Origin: JACOND01 sp965202795
GTDB taxonomy: Bacteria; Bdellovibrionota; Bdellovibrionia; Bdellovibrionales; UBA1609
NCBI GenBank assembly: GCA_965202795.1
Contig: OZ241848.1
Span: 62,001 to 126,000 of the forward strand
Direction: 5' to 3'
Length of the DNA stretch: 64,000 nucleotides
How positions within the stretch are numbered: position 1 is the stretch's first letter; each line of letters starts with the position of its first letter. The position numbers were made by a program, and so were the translations under genes. Below the pieces are notes generated by a model that saw nothing but the letters and a program-made list of their open reading frames with translations, was not told the DNA's origin and did no database searches. Positions 49,830 through 58,427 of this stretch are shown here, piece after piece.

Positions 49830-50606
49830 CTATAATAAATCCTCCCGAGCGATCCCCATGGACTGCAGCTCCTCCGCGCTCAGCCGCGAAAGCTCTTTTT
49901 TGGCCTCTGGAATCTGCTGCAAAAGCTCCTGCCGGCCGCCCAAAAGATCGGGGCGGCGCAGCGCTGTCAAAACAAGGGCGGCAGCGAGCCGAAATCTCTC
50001 AATCCCGGCATGGCTCCCGCTCAAAAGGGGCGAGGGGATTTTATGCCTCCCCGCCTCTCTTGGGCGGGTCCACTGGGGAGCTTCCAGAAGGCCCTTTCCC
50101 TCAAAGCTTTCCTTATGGGGGGATTCCTTATTGCCCAAAACCCCCGGGACAAACCGCGAAACCGATTCCAGCAAAGCCAAAAAGGCCGCCTCCCCCCCAT
50201 TCAGCACATAATCCCCAAGGGAAATCTCCTCATCGGCAAATTCGCGGACAAACCGCTCGTCCACCCCGCCATACCGCCCGCAAACCACAGTGAGGGGTTT
50301 TGGAAGGGCCGCATGCTCTCTGGCTTTTCTGGCGCTCCACCTCAAGCCTCTTGGCGAAAGATAAATCACATGCCCGCTCTCCGCCAGAGATTCCACAGCC
50401 CGCCGCAGAGGGCCGTAAGCAATGATCATGCTGTCGCCCCCCCCGAAGGGATAATCATCAACCCTCCCGCTGCGGTTTTGGGCAAAGCTCCTGAGCGGAA
50501 TGATCTCGACCTGAATCAGCCCCTGCCTGATGGCGCGGCCTAAAAGGCCCGCTTGCAGGGGGGATTCAAAATACTCAGGGAAAAGGCTTATAACCTGGAA
50601 CTTCAT
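49830..50606 (-). CDS. trmD: tRNA (guanine-N1)-methyltransferase
   Basis: Methylates G37 of tRNAs with SAM using a trefoil-knot fold, preventing frameshifts. MKFQVISLFPEYF, DDYPFGGGDSMII, VCGRYGGVDERF and the knot segment ISLGDYVLNGGEAA are diagnostic. 258 residues is normal. It is in the classical order rpsP, KH protein, rimM, trmD, rplS. A gap of 213 bases to rplS has no gene. Confidence 0.95.
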   Translation of the reverse strand: MKFQVISLFPEYFESPLQAGLLGRAIRQGLIQVEIIPLRSFAQNRSGRVDDYPFGGGDSMIIAYGPLRRAVESLAESGHVIYLSPRGLRWSARKAREHAALPKPLTVVCGRYGGVDERFVREFADEEISLGDYVLNGGEAAFLALLESVSRFVPGVLGNKESPHKESFEGKGLLEAPQWTRPREAGRHKIPSPLLSGSHAGIERFRLAAALVLTALRRPDLLGGRQELLQQIPEAKKELSRLSAEELQSMGIAREDLL

Positions 50607-50656
50607 CTTCGGAATTTCATCTTCAAAAAAACAGCCGCCGCCCCAGCCTCTGTTTG

Positions 50657-51187
50657 TCAGTCAGGCTTTTCATCTAAGCCGGGGAAGCCCGGGGGCAGCT
50701 TTAGCTTCAGCCGCCGGGCGGAAAAATCCGCGCTTTCAATATATTCAGCAGCAAAGGGAATCAAAAAAGGCTCTGCCGCGCCCGCCCGCTTAATCTCCAA
50801 AAAATCCTGAGGCCCCGCTGACTGAAAAGAAGCGACATGGCCTAAAGCTCCATAGCCCTCCGCCTCCGCGGCAAAGCCCAAAAACTCCGACATATAGGCC
50901 ATTTCGCCCGGCGCGCTTTGAAACAGCGCTCTGGGCAAAAAGCACTCTGAGCCAGATAAAGCCCCGCCCTGGCTCCGGCTTGTCAGGCCCTTAAGCTGAA
51001 AAATAAAGCCGCCTTTGTGGGGCCGGCAGCTGCTGACAGCATAGCGGCGGGAGCCTATAAAAATCTCCCTCAAAGGGGATGGCCAGTCTGGACTGCCGCT
51101 TAAGGGGCGGACAAAAACCTCCCCCCTGATGCCATGCGCCCTGACAACAGCCCCGACTTTCAGAAGGCTCTGCTCAGTCGTCTTCAA
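50657..51187 (-). CDS. rimM: Ribosome maturation factor RimM
   Basis: Helps assemble the 30S head by binding S19. LKVGAVVRAHGIRGEVFVRP is the conserved N-terminal segment and FLGFAAEAEGYGALGHVASF the PRC-barrel part. No ATG is available: the frame offers TTG 51187 (giving MKTTEQSLLKVG, the usual length before the conserved block) or TTG 51238. Either start overlaps the KH gene, so translation is probably coupled to it. Residues DFLEIKRAGAAEPFLIPF are typical of the C-terminal domain. Confidence 0.85.
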   Translation of the reverse strand: MKTTEQSLLKVGAVVRAHGIRGEVFVRPLSGSPDWPSPLREIFIGSRRYAVSSCRPHKGGFIFQLKGLTSRSQGGALSGSECFLPRALFQSAPGEMAYMSEFLGFAAEAEGYGALGHVASFQSAGPQDFLEIKRAGAAEPFLIPFAAEYIESADFSARRLKLKLPPGFPGLDEKPD

Positions 51188-51422
51188 TGATTTGAAAAAT
51201 GCAGCGCTTTTTCTGCTTGGCCCCGCAGGCGCTGACAATCGTCCGCAAAGCCTCTATGGTCTTGCCCTTGCGGCCGATGATCTTGCCCATGTCCGGCTGC
51301 GCCACCCGCGCCTCCAGAACAACAACCTGCTCGCCCTGATTTTCAGTCACCTGGACCTTGTCCGGCTCATCCACAAGCCGCTTGATCAGGCTCTCCACAA
51401 TTTCCTTGAAATTTGGCTCCAT
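51174..51422 (-). CDS. khpA: KH-domain RNA-binding protein (KhpA)
   Basis: An 82-residue single KH domain protein. The RNA-binding loop GKIIGRKGKTIEALR is intact and the preceding VVLEARVAQPDM is typical. GGAGG site before ATG 51422. It sits between rpsP and rimM as in many bacteria and is thought to be a global RNA chaperone, often with KhpB. Confidence 0.92.
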   Translation of the reverse strand: MEPNFKEIVESLIKRLVDEPDKVQVTENQGEQVVVLEARVAQPDMGKIIGRKGKTIEALRTIVSACGAKQKKRCIFQIIEDD

Positions 51423-51447
51423 TGCTTTTGCCTCCTCTGTTTCGGTT

Positions 51448-51675
51448 TCACATTTTCGCGGCCAGACTCTTTACCCTTTGGCTGGGCTGGGCGCCCCTGC
51501 CAAGCCAGCTTTTGTATCTCTCCATATTGATTTTCGCCTCTTTGTTTTTCAGCGGGGAATAATGCCCGATGATTTCAATAAAGCGGCCTTTGAGCTTTTT
51601 TCGGGAATCGGCGACAACCACCCTGTATGCGGGCCGGTTTTTGACCCCTGTTCTGGCCAATCTGATAACAACCAC
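51448..51675 (-). CDS. rpsP: 30S ribosomal protein S16
   Basis: A 75-residue S16: VVIRLARTGVKNRPAYRVVV, FIEIIGHYSPL and RYKSWLGRGAQPSQRV are diagnostic. The start is GTG at 51675 with a GGGGAGG site. It is the first gene of the rpsP-khpA-rimM-trmD-rplS-purM operon. Confidence 0.93.
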   Translation of the reverse strand: MVVIRLARTGVKNRPAYRVVVADSRKKLKGRFIEIIGHYSPLKNKEAKINMERYKSWLGRGAQPSQRVKSLAAKM

Positions 51676-52078
51676 AGCGCCTCCCCTTTTTTGTCCTGTT
51701 TTCCTGACAGCCTCCGGCTTTCCCTGAACGGTTATGTCTGCAAGCGGCTCAATGCCCTTTTTTGTCCTGTTTTCCTGATAATCTCCGGCTTTTCCCCATC
51801 GCTCTTGTTTGACTCCCCGGCTTTTTGCCTCTGGCCGGCTATATGCTGCCTGTCTCAGGGCGCCTCAGGGCCGCCACGCGGGGCGGGGCCGCTCAGGCGG
51901 GGCCAGAATCTGCTTTTTACATGCCCCTTCAGATTTTTGCAAGCTTTTTTTTTGCAAATTTCAGCCCAGCCGCCTGATGTTTCAGGCTTTGCGGCGCGGG
52001 ACTCTGATCCCGCTGGGACTGGGCAAAAGCGGAGATTCAGCCGCTGGGGCTGTGGCGCGCCGCCAGCGGCAAAATCTT
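51676..52078 (-). other. Leader and presumed promoter region of the rpsP operon, with a direct repeat
   Basis: 403 bases without a convincing gene. A direct repeat of about 35 bases (plus-strand CTTTTTTGTCCTGTTTTCCT, starting 51686 and 51757) lies just before rpsP; the nearer copy includes the context of its ribosome-binding site. I could not pick out a strong sigma70 promoter. It also follows the 3' end of no other gene, as 52079 is the stop of the next minus-strand gene. Confidence 0.45.
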
Positions 52079-54403
52079 TTAAAAATTCTCCCCAAAATGC
52101 TTGAGGACTTCCGGGTTCCACTGGAAAGCGGCAAGAGGCTCAAAAGGATGCTTATAGCCTCCCTTGCGGGAGGCGCAGTGATCGCTGCAAAAACAAACAT
52201 CGCCGCCCCCGCCGCACTCTTTTTTATTGGTTTTGATCTCCACATGGCCATGCCGGCTGCGAGTGTTCATGACCACTATGGAGCCTTCAGGCAGATCTTC
52301 AGGATCGTCTGGCATTTCAACTTTCTGAAAGAGGGGAACTGTTTTAAGCCCCCCCTGGCCATCCGGGATGGACACTGTTGTCAGCTCTTGATTGCCCTTT
52401 GCCCAATCCTGGCATCTTTTTAAGACGGGTGTGGTCATCCTCATCTCTGCCTTGCCCGTCTTTTTATCTACATGTCTATAGGGCTTGGGCTTAGTGTCTT
52501 TAATTTGATCATACCTGTCCCCCCCATCAAGGTTGAGGGCGCAAAGGGCTGAGGGAAACACAAACCCCTTTCCGCAAAAAGGGATCCCGCTTTCTTCTTT
52601 GGGCGCCGGCTTTTCGCCATCTGCGACGGCCACACATTCGTTCCGGTCAAAGGGGTAATTGAGGCAGTGTTTTCCAATAAACTCATGAATTGTCCTCATA
52701 ATTGAGCTGTTGACAAAGGCCATGCAGCTGTCCTGCGATTTGGTTCTTGGAGGATATATTCGATTCCCTTTATCATCCTTTCCCTCAATACAGTCTGACA
52801 CCCCAGGGGTGTCGTCATTCTCTTTGCCGCATCCCCTTGTGCAGAGATCGTTTCCCGGATGGCACTCTGCGCATGAAGTCAGGTCAAAAACCGTATCTGA
52901 CAGATAATTTGTCATTGACAGGGATTTGTCTGCGGTTTGCTCTGAAAATTGAGCGAGCGCCGCAGCGGTTTGATCAGCTGTCTCCGCCCCCTCCGCGCAT
53001 TCAGAGCACTGGGCCTGCCCCTCGGTCAGAATTTCGGTTTGCGCCAGCGTCTTTTTTTCAGCAATTTCAATTTTTTCGGAAAAATGCCGGTCCAGCTGAT
53101 CGATCCTCTCCAGGTAGCGCCCGCAGGAGTCCCACCTTTCCCTGACAGAGCAGTAGGCGTCAATGTCTGACCGCGCCCCGCTCTTAAAGGATTCGTATTC
53201 ATCCAGGGGAATGGCCTCGCCCTTTGCCGCCTCATGGCAGCGCTCAGAAATGGTGTCCCAAGGAAGCCGCGGGATGCATTTTTCGCCAAAAACAGCGCCG
53301 CACTTAAATCCGTCCTTATAGCCCGCGCAGGGATTGTTGTGAGATGTGCAGACATACTTGCCGCCCCGGAGAACAGCCTTCCGGTAAACACCGCCCATCA
53401 GACAATACGACACGCCCTTAAGCGCGGCCTCCGCCGGCAAAGGGTAAAAGGGAAAGAGCAGGGCTTTCAAAAAGGGGAGGGCTTGATTGAGGCGGCCCGC
53501 CGAGGCTGTCTGAACAGCTCCCCTGGAGCCGCCCTCCAATGCCAGATAGGCCCTCCGCAGGCTGTTTGAATACTGCCTCCGCATCCAGTAAGGCATTTTT
53601 TTATAAGACGCCAATGAAAGCAATTTCAAGCTGTCCGCCCCGCGGCGGGGCTTTTTAGATGTCTCCAGCGCCGCGCCGTGAAAGCCGCCGGGCGGCGGGC
53701 TGTCCCCATTTCCCTCTGTCTCCTCCCGATGACAGGTCTCCAGCCTGTCCAAAAGCGCCTCCCGCTTTTTTGGAGGCAGGGCCATTTGCCCAAACTCCAT
53801 GATTTTTGGATGGCCGGGGAAGCCAAAATAACTGTAAAGGCAGTAGAAATAGTTATGCTCCAGCGTATGGTCCAGGACCTGCCCGTAGATTTTAAAAACC
53901 TCCTTAAAAAGAGCCTGCTCCTGCATGGGGCTGATCGCCGCGGGCTGGCGGCCCAGCCGGCTTAAATAGCGGCAGACCCCCTCCTTCAAAATACTGGGGA
54001 AATTTTTGGCGCTGAGCTTTTTTTTATCGCGCCGCAGCCGGCCGATCCATTTTTCCGCAATGGCGTCTGAAATCTCCCCCTTTGCGGCGGCTTTCCCGCC
54101 CGCCCGGCCTGAAGGCTTGGGGGAAGGGGCCGCCCCGCCGGCTGAGGCCAAAAGGCTGCGGCCAAAAGAGGTTTTGGCGGGGGCTTTAACAGCGGCTTCA
54201 GACAAAGGCCTGGATGATGAGGGGAAATATTTGGCGCTGCCGAAAGCCGCGGGCGCTTTAAACAAAATTGATGGGCGCCTGGGCTCAAAATCGCCAGACA
54301 AAGGGCGGGATCCCTCCGCCGCAAGCCCCGCAGAGAGCAGAAAAAAGCCGCCAGTCAAAAAAACCCTGAGAGGGGGGAAGCCAGGGAAAAAACAGCTCAG
54401 CAC
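52079..54403 (-). CDS. Large exported Cys-rich protein, possible CHAP/NlpC-like C-terminal hydrolase
   Basis: A 774-residue protein with a signal peptide (FLTGGFFLLSAGLAAEG) and many Cys residues, for example CAECHPGNDLCTRGCGKEND and DVCFCSDHC, suggesting disulphides in the periplasm or outside. The last 130 residues have LPEGSIVVMNTRSRHGHVEI, reminiscent of the His/acid strand of CHAP-type peptidoglycan amidases, with a candidate Cys upstream (SALCALNLDGG). This assignment is tentative. The rest is helical and unknown to me. The start near 54403 could be one or two codons off. Genes around it (RodZ-like, TPR lipoprotein) are also envelope-related. Confidence 0.6.
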   Translation of the reverse strand: MLSCFFPGFPPLRVFLTGGFFLLSAGLAAEGSRPLSGDFEPRRPSILFKAPAAFGSAKYFPSSSRPLSEAAVKAPAKTSFGRSLLASAGGAAPSPKPSGRAGGKAAAKGEISDAIAEKWIGRLRRDKKKLSAKNFPSILKEGVCRYLSRLGRQPAAISPMQEQALFKEVFKIYGQVLDHTLEHNYFYCLYSYFGFPGHPKIMEFGQMALPPKKREALLDRLETCHREETEGNGDSPPPGGFHGAALETSKKPRRGADSLKLLSLASYKKMPYWMRRQYSNSLRRAYLALEGGSRGAVQTASAGRLNQALPFLKALLFPFYPLPAEAALKGVSYCLMGGVYRKAVLRGGKYVCTSHNNPCAGYKDGFKCGAVFGEKCIPRLPWDTISERCHEAAKGEAIPLDEYESFKSGARSDIDAYCSVRERWDSCGRYLERIDQLDRHFSEKIEIAEKKTLAQTEILTEGQAQCSECAEGAETADQTAAALAQFSEQTADKSLSMTNYLSDTVFDLTSCAECHPGNDLCTRGCGKENDDTPGVSDCIEGKDDKGNRIYPPRTKSQDSCMAFVNSSIMRTIHEFIGKHCLNYPFDRNECVAVADGEKPAPKEESGIPFCGKGFVFPSALCALNLDGGDRYDQIKDTKPKPYRHVDKKTGKAEMRMTTPVLKRCQDWAKGNQELTTVSIPDGQGGLKTVPLFQKVEMPDDPEDLPEGSIVVMNTRSRHGHVEIKTNKKECGGGGDVCFCSDHCASRKGGYKHPFEPLAAFQWNPEVLKHFGENF

Positions 54404-54459
54404 AGCGCTTTTTATTATGCTGATTTTTGAGGACTTATCAAGAGGCTTCAGCCTCTGTC

Positions 54460-55401
54460 TCAGCCTCCCCCGAAAGATTTTTCAAAAAAGCTGTTTTTTC
54501 GCTGGACTTCCCGGCCATTGTAAAACAGGTCCGCGGCGGAGGAATCTCCATCAAAGCGGAGATAGATCCTCTCAACAGCTTTTATGCTGTACCATTGGAG
54601 AGGCTCTAAGCCCTTGATGACAATGGAGCCGGAATCCGCTCTGAAATAAATTTTTAAAGGAGCGGTTTTGGCGCGGATCAGAATTTCTCTCTGAAAGGCG
54701 TTTTGCCGGACCTGCGACAAAAAGCCAGGCTCTTTTCGCGCCGCCGGCAAGGCGCCCGGCGGCAGGGCTTCAGGCTTTGGCTGCCGGATCGCGCCCGCTG
54801 CCGGCTTTTGGGAATCGGCCATCTGAAAGCCCGCAGGCGCGCCATCGCCGCCCGGGATTTTTTTATGGCTTTTTTGGCCGGCATTTAATGAGGGGGGCCG
54901 GCTCTCAGATCCCTTAAAATCCGCCTGAAACAGAAAAACCGCCAGAGCCGCTCCCGCAGCGCCCGCGCCAAAAACAGCGGCCAGTTTTTTTGCCGAAGCA
55001 AAAGAGCTGGCGCCCCCGCCATGGGAGGAAGAGGCGGTTTTTTTTGGGGGCGATGGGTTTTCAGGCTTTTGGCTGGCTGCCGGCCTCCCGGCGGCTTTTT
55101 TTGCCTCTTTGCCGCCGGAAGGCTCCCGGCGAGGCTCAGCCAGCCCCTCTGTTTGCAGCTCCCCCTCTTTAATCCCCAGAGCGCGGGCGTAGGTTTTTAT
55201 AAAGCCCTTTAAAAAAACAGGGGCGGCTTTGGCGCGGCCCTCCTCAATGCCCTTTAAAATCTCAGGCTGTATGCGGGTCAGCTCATAGATCTGCTCAAAG
55301 CTCAGCCCGCTTTTTTCCCGCCTGGCTTTTAGCAGGGCGCCTGTTTTTTTATTTCCCTCCGTCCCGCCCACAGTCTGATTCCCCTTCTGCCGCCCGCGCA
55401 T
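54460..55401 (-). CDS. RodZ-like protein (HTH, membrane helix, periplasmic domain)
   Basis: Residues about 20-90 are an XRE-type helix-turn-helix of the RodZ type (GALLKARREKSGLSFEQIYE, IQPEILKGIEEGRA, FLKGFIKTYARALGI). A membrane helix follows a low-complexity linker (VFGAGAAGAALAVFLFQ). After a Pro/Ala-rich stretch, KTAPLKIYFRADSGSIVIKG and GREVQRKNSFF match the DUF4115 periplasmic domain. RodZ links MreB to the cell-wall elongation machinery. Topology and order fit well, but mreB is not in view. Confidence 0.82.
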   Translation of the reverse strand: MRGRQKGNQTVGGTEGNKKTGALLKARREKSGLSFEQIYELTRIQPEILKGIEEGRAKAAPVFLKGFIKTYARALGIKEGELQTEGLAEPRREPSGGKEAKKAAGRPAASQKPENPSPPKKTASSSHGGGASSFASAKKLAAVFGAGAAGAALAVFLFQADFKGSESRPPSLNAGQKSHKKIPGGDGAPAGFQMADSQKPAAGAIRQPKPEALPPGALPAARKEPGFLSQVRQNAFQREILIRAKTAPLKIYFRADSGSIVIKGLEPLQWYSIKAVERIYLRFDGDSSAADLFYNGREVQRKNSFFEKSFGGG

Positions 55402-55444
55402 GGCTTTTCAGATGTTTAAGCGCGCCGCCGGCTCGCGCAGCAAA

Positions 55445-56323
55445 CTAATGATTGTCCGCCCCCTTGCGCCCCCGCATGCGCCCGGCCGCCCTTTGCGCCG
55501 GCTCCATCCGCGGCCTCAGGCGCGCCCGGGCGCCGGATTTTTTAGACTCTGACAAAGACTCTAACAGTTTTTTAGCTTGGGGGATATAGGGATTCCCCCG
55601 CGCGGCGCGCTTTAAAAAAATATTCAGATGATAAGAGGCTTTTCTTTTGTTCCTTTTTTTGACATACAGCAGGCCTAAAAAAAAATGCTCCTGATAAAGC
55701 TTTTCCCGGCATAAAGGGGCAGGCTCCCTTTGACAGAGGGGCAGGGCCTGTGTCAGGGTCTTCTCCGCCCGCTCCAGCTGATTCAGGGCCATTTCAGCCC
55801 GGCCGAGGTAAACCGTGTTGAAGCAGTTTTTTGCCGGGGGGATGGAGGCCGCCTCGGCAAACTGCCGCCGCGCCTTTAAAAACTCCCCCCTTTTGAAATA
55901 AGCCTGGCCTTTCTGGCTTATGATTTTCCAGCGGCTGGCATAAGTCAAGTCCCGCTCCGCCCTCTTCATTTCCTCAAGAGCCTGGCCCGGCCGGCCTGTG
56001 TCAATATAAATTTTGGCCAGATTGACACGGGCCTCTGTAAAGCCCGGCTTCATCTTTAAAATTTTGCTAAACTCCCTGACCGCCAAATCATGCCGCCCCA
56101 AAACAAAATACACAGAGGCCAGGGTGTGCCGCGCCAAAAAGCTCTGCGGATTCAGCGCGGCGGCCTTTAAAAGATGGCTCAAGGCCCTCCGGCTGCTGCA
56201 CTCTGACATAAGCGAAACCGCGAGGGCATGGTGATGGCTGGCTTTTTTCCGCCGCTTTTCCCCTGTCTGGCAGGAGGCCAAAAACAAAAAACCCAGAAAA
56301 ACAGAAAAACCGCCTGTCCGCAA
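55445..56323 (-). CDS. TPR-repeat lipoprotein (PilF/PilW-like)
   Basis: TTG 56323, preceded by a GGGGGGCGGGG site, gives a compact lipoprotein signal: MRTGGFSVFLGFLFLASC with the Cys as acylation site. The body consists of TPR repeats (HTLASVYFVLGRHDLAVREF, ARVNLAKIYIDTGRPGQALE, QKGQAYFKRGEFLKARRQF). It resembles PilF/PilW, the pilotin for type IV pilus secretins, but TPR lipoproteins are diverse. The C terminus is strongly basic. A longer frame to 56377 also starts with TTG and is less likely. It lies directly upstream of the RodZ-like gene (43 bases). Confidence 0.72.
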   Translation of the reverse strand: MRTGGFSVFLGFLFLASCQTGEKRRKKASHHHALAVSLMSECSSRRALSHLLKAAALNPQSFLARHTLASVYFVLGRHDLAVREFSKILKMKPGFTEARVNLAKIYIDTGRPGQALEEMKRAERDLTYASRWKIISQKGQAYFKRGEFLKARRQFAEAASIPPAKNCFNTVYLGRAEMALNQLERAEKTLTQALPLCQREPAPLCREKLYQEHFFLGLLYVKKRNKRKASYHLNIFLKRAARGNPYIPQAKKLLESLSESKKSGARARLRPRMEPAQRAAGRMRGRKGADNH

Positions 56324-56449
56324 AGCCCCGCCCCCCAATCTATGCTGAATTTTCGCGCATGAGGCGCCCCCTGGCAAGGGCTGAGGAAAACATCCCGCGG
56401 CGGCGCCTCAAAAAAAACAGCCCCATGAAAGCCTGCGGCGGGGGGCTTT

Positions 56450-57331
56450 TTAGCGGACAGACAGCTGGCTCTCCATTTTGGGGTCCAAAACATCCCTTAA
56501 GCCATCTCCAAACAGGTTAAACGCCAGCATGGCGGAAAAAAGCATCAGCCCCGGGGCCACAGTCAGCCGCGGGTAAGAGCTGAGCGAGCGCCAGCCCTCA
56601 TCAACCAAAACCCCCCAGCTGCTGTAGGGGGGCTGAAGCCCAAGCCCCAAAAAGCTCAGCATGCTTTCAAACAAAATATTGGCGGGGATTTGAAAAGTCA
56701 AAAGGATGATCACAGAGGTCATAATGTTTGGCAAAACATAAAAGACAATGATCCGCGCGGATCCGGCCCCGGCGGCGCGGGCGGCCTCCACATACAGATT
56801 CTCCTTAACCTGCAAAACCTGCCCCCGCGCGATCCGCGCCAGAGAGGCCCAGCTCACCAGGCTTAAGGCCGCCAAAGTCCCCATCAGAGCCCGAAGCTCC
56901 GGATGGGTGATTTGCGCAAAAGAATCAAAAACCACTTTCACCAAAATCAGCAAAACCAAAGTGGGCACGGAATACATGATATCTATGAGCCGCATCATTA
57001 TCCGGTCTGCGGCCCCCCCGGCCCAGCCTGAAACAACCCCCCAAAACAGGCCAAAAACCGCCGCGATCAAAGCGGTAAAAACGCCGATCGCCATGGACAT
57101 CCGCGAGCCGTAAATGATGCGGGACAGCAAATCCCTGCCTAAGTGATCTGTTCCCAGCCAGTGGGCGCGCGAGGGCGGCTGGAGGATTCTGTCCGGGAAC
57201 TGCTCATAAAAGGGATAGGGCGCAAGCTGGCCGGCAAACAAAGCCATAAAGCCGGCGCAGAGAATAAAAGCCCCGCAATAAAGGCAGACTTTTTTTTCAA
57301 TGATTTTTTTCCAGACAGGCTTTCTTTTCAT
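56450..57331 (-). CDS. oppC: Oligopeptide ABC transporter permease, OppC/DppC type
   Basis: Inner-membrane permease with an N-terminal helix, the HWLGTDHLGRDLLSRIIYGS segment typical of OppC and the EAA loop EAARAAGAGSARIIVFYVLP that docks the ATPases. 293 residues is normal. Third gene of the set OppA-OppB-OppC. The ATPase genes (oppD/F) are not in the window downstream: a TPR gene follows. Confidence 0.92.
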   Translation of the reverse strand: MKRKPVWKKIIEKKVCLYCGAFILCAGFMALFAGQLAPYPFYEQFPDRILQPPSRAHWLGTDHLGRDLLSRIIYGSRMSMAIGVFTALIAAVFGLFWGVVSGWAGGAADRIMMRLIDIMYSVPTLVLLILVKVVFDSFAQITHPELRALMGTLAALSLVSWASLARIARGQVLQVKENLYVEAARAAGAGSARIIVFYVLPNIMTSVIILLTFQIPANILFESMLSFLGLGLQPPYSSWGVLVDEGWRSLSSYPRLTVAPGLMLFSAMLAFNLFGDGLRDVLDPKMESQLSVR

Positions 57332-57347
57332 ATCTTCCCCTTAAAGC

Positions 57348-58427
57348 CTAAGAAACTTTGATTCTGGGATCAATCCACGCGTAAAGCAGATCGGCCATCA
57401 AATTGGCCGCAATCAAAAGCGAGCTGTAGACCAGCAAAGTCCCCAAAATCAGAGGGTAATCCCTGTTGGTGACGCTGTTTATAAAATGCTCGCCCAGGCC
57501 GGGGATGGTGAAAATCCGCTCTATAATAAAAGAGCCGGTCAAAATCCCCGCTGTCAGGGGGGCGGAATAAGTCAGGACCGGCAGAAAGGCGCTTTTCAGA
57601 ATATGCCTGTAAAAAACCGCTGCCGGGCGAAGCCCTTTGGCCCTTGCCGTTCTCACATAATCGCTCCCAATGACATCCAGGGCGCTGGATCTTGTCAGGC
57701 GCGCAATCATAGAGGCCGGGCGAAGCCCCAAAACCACAGCGGGCAGAATATAAAACGAGGGGCCCTCCCAGAGGGCCGCCTCCAGCCAGCCAAGCTGAAA
57801 GGCAAACAGCAGGATAAAAACCGGGGCGATCACAAAGCTGGGAAGCGAAACCCCGGAAATGCTGAGGGCCATAGCCGCGCTGTCCGAAAGCCCCCCCGCC
57901 CGCCGGGCGGCAAAAAGCCCAAGGGGAATCCCTGTCAAAAAAGCCAGAATCAGCGCATACACCCCCAGCTGAATGGAAACAGGAAGAGAGTCTTTCAGAA
58001 TGTCAGTGACTGTCCGGTCTGTGTATTTGTAGGACTCTCCCAAATACCCCCTGAACAGCCCTGACATATACCGAAAATACTGCTCAAGAGCCGGCCGGTC
58101 CAAGTGGTATTTTGCATTGATATTGGCCATGATTTCCGGCGGAAGGGCTTTTTCCTGATCAAACGGCCCGCCGGGCAGGGCGCGCAGAAGGATAAATGTG
58201 ATGCTGGCCACCGCAAAAAGGGCGGCAGCGGCCTCCAGCAGGCGGCCCAGGACATAAAGCAAAAGCTTTTTTTTGGCCACATAAACGGAAAACCCCCCCA
58301 ACAGGCTGATCCAGAAAAACCCCCACAAAAAAGGCGGAATCTCATAATGAAAAAAGCTGATCCCCGCCAGCAGCAGAAAAGCAGCCGGGAGCGAGAGCTT
58401 AAAAGCCGTTTGGGCCGCGCCGGTCAT
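57348..58427 (-). CDS. oppB: Oligopeptide ABC transporter permease, OppB/DppB type
   Basis: Multi-pass permease: ILLRALPGGPFDQEKALPPE, LGESYKYTDRTV, the EAA-like loop DYVRTARAKGLRPAAVFYRH and FIIERIFTIPGLGEHFI. It has about 60 extra N-terminal residues with two more hydrophobic helices compared with the usual 306-residue OppB. Start overlaps the oppA stop by ATGA (58424-58427). oppC follows after 16 bases. Confidence 0.92.
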   Translation of the reverse strand: MTGAAQTAFKLSLPAAFLLLAGISFFHYEIPPFLWGFFWISLLGGFSVYVAKKKLLLYVLGRLLEAAAALFAVASITFILLRALPGGPFDQEKALPPEIMANINAKYHLDRPALEQYFRYMSGLFRGYLGESYKYTDRTVTDILKDSLPVSIQLGVYALILAFLTGIPLGLFAARRAGGLSDSAAMALSISGVSLPSFVIAPVFILLFAFQLGWLEAALWEGPSFYILPAVVLGLRPASMIARLTRSSALDVIGSDYVRTARAKGLRPAAVFYRHILKSAFLPVLTYSAPLTAGILTGSFIIERIFTIPGLGEHFINSVTNRDYPLILGTLLVYSSLLIAANLMADLLYAWIDPRIKVS

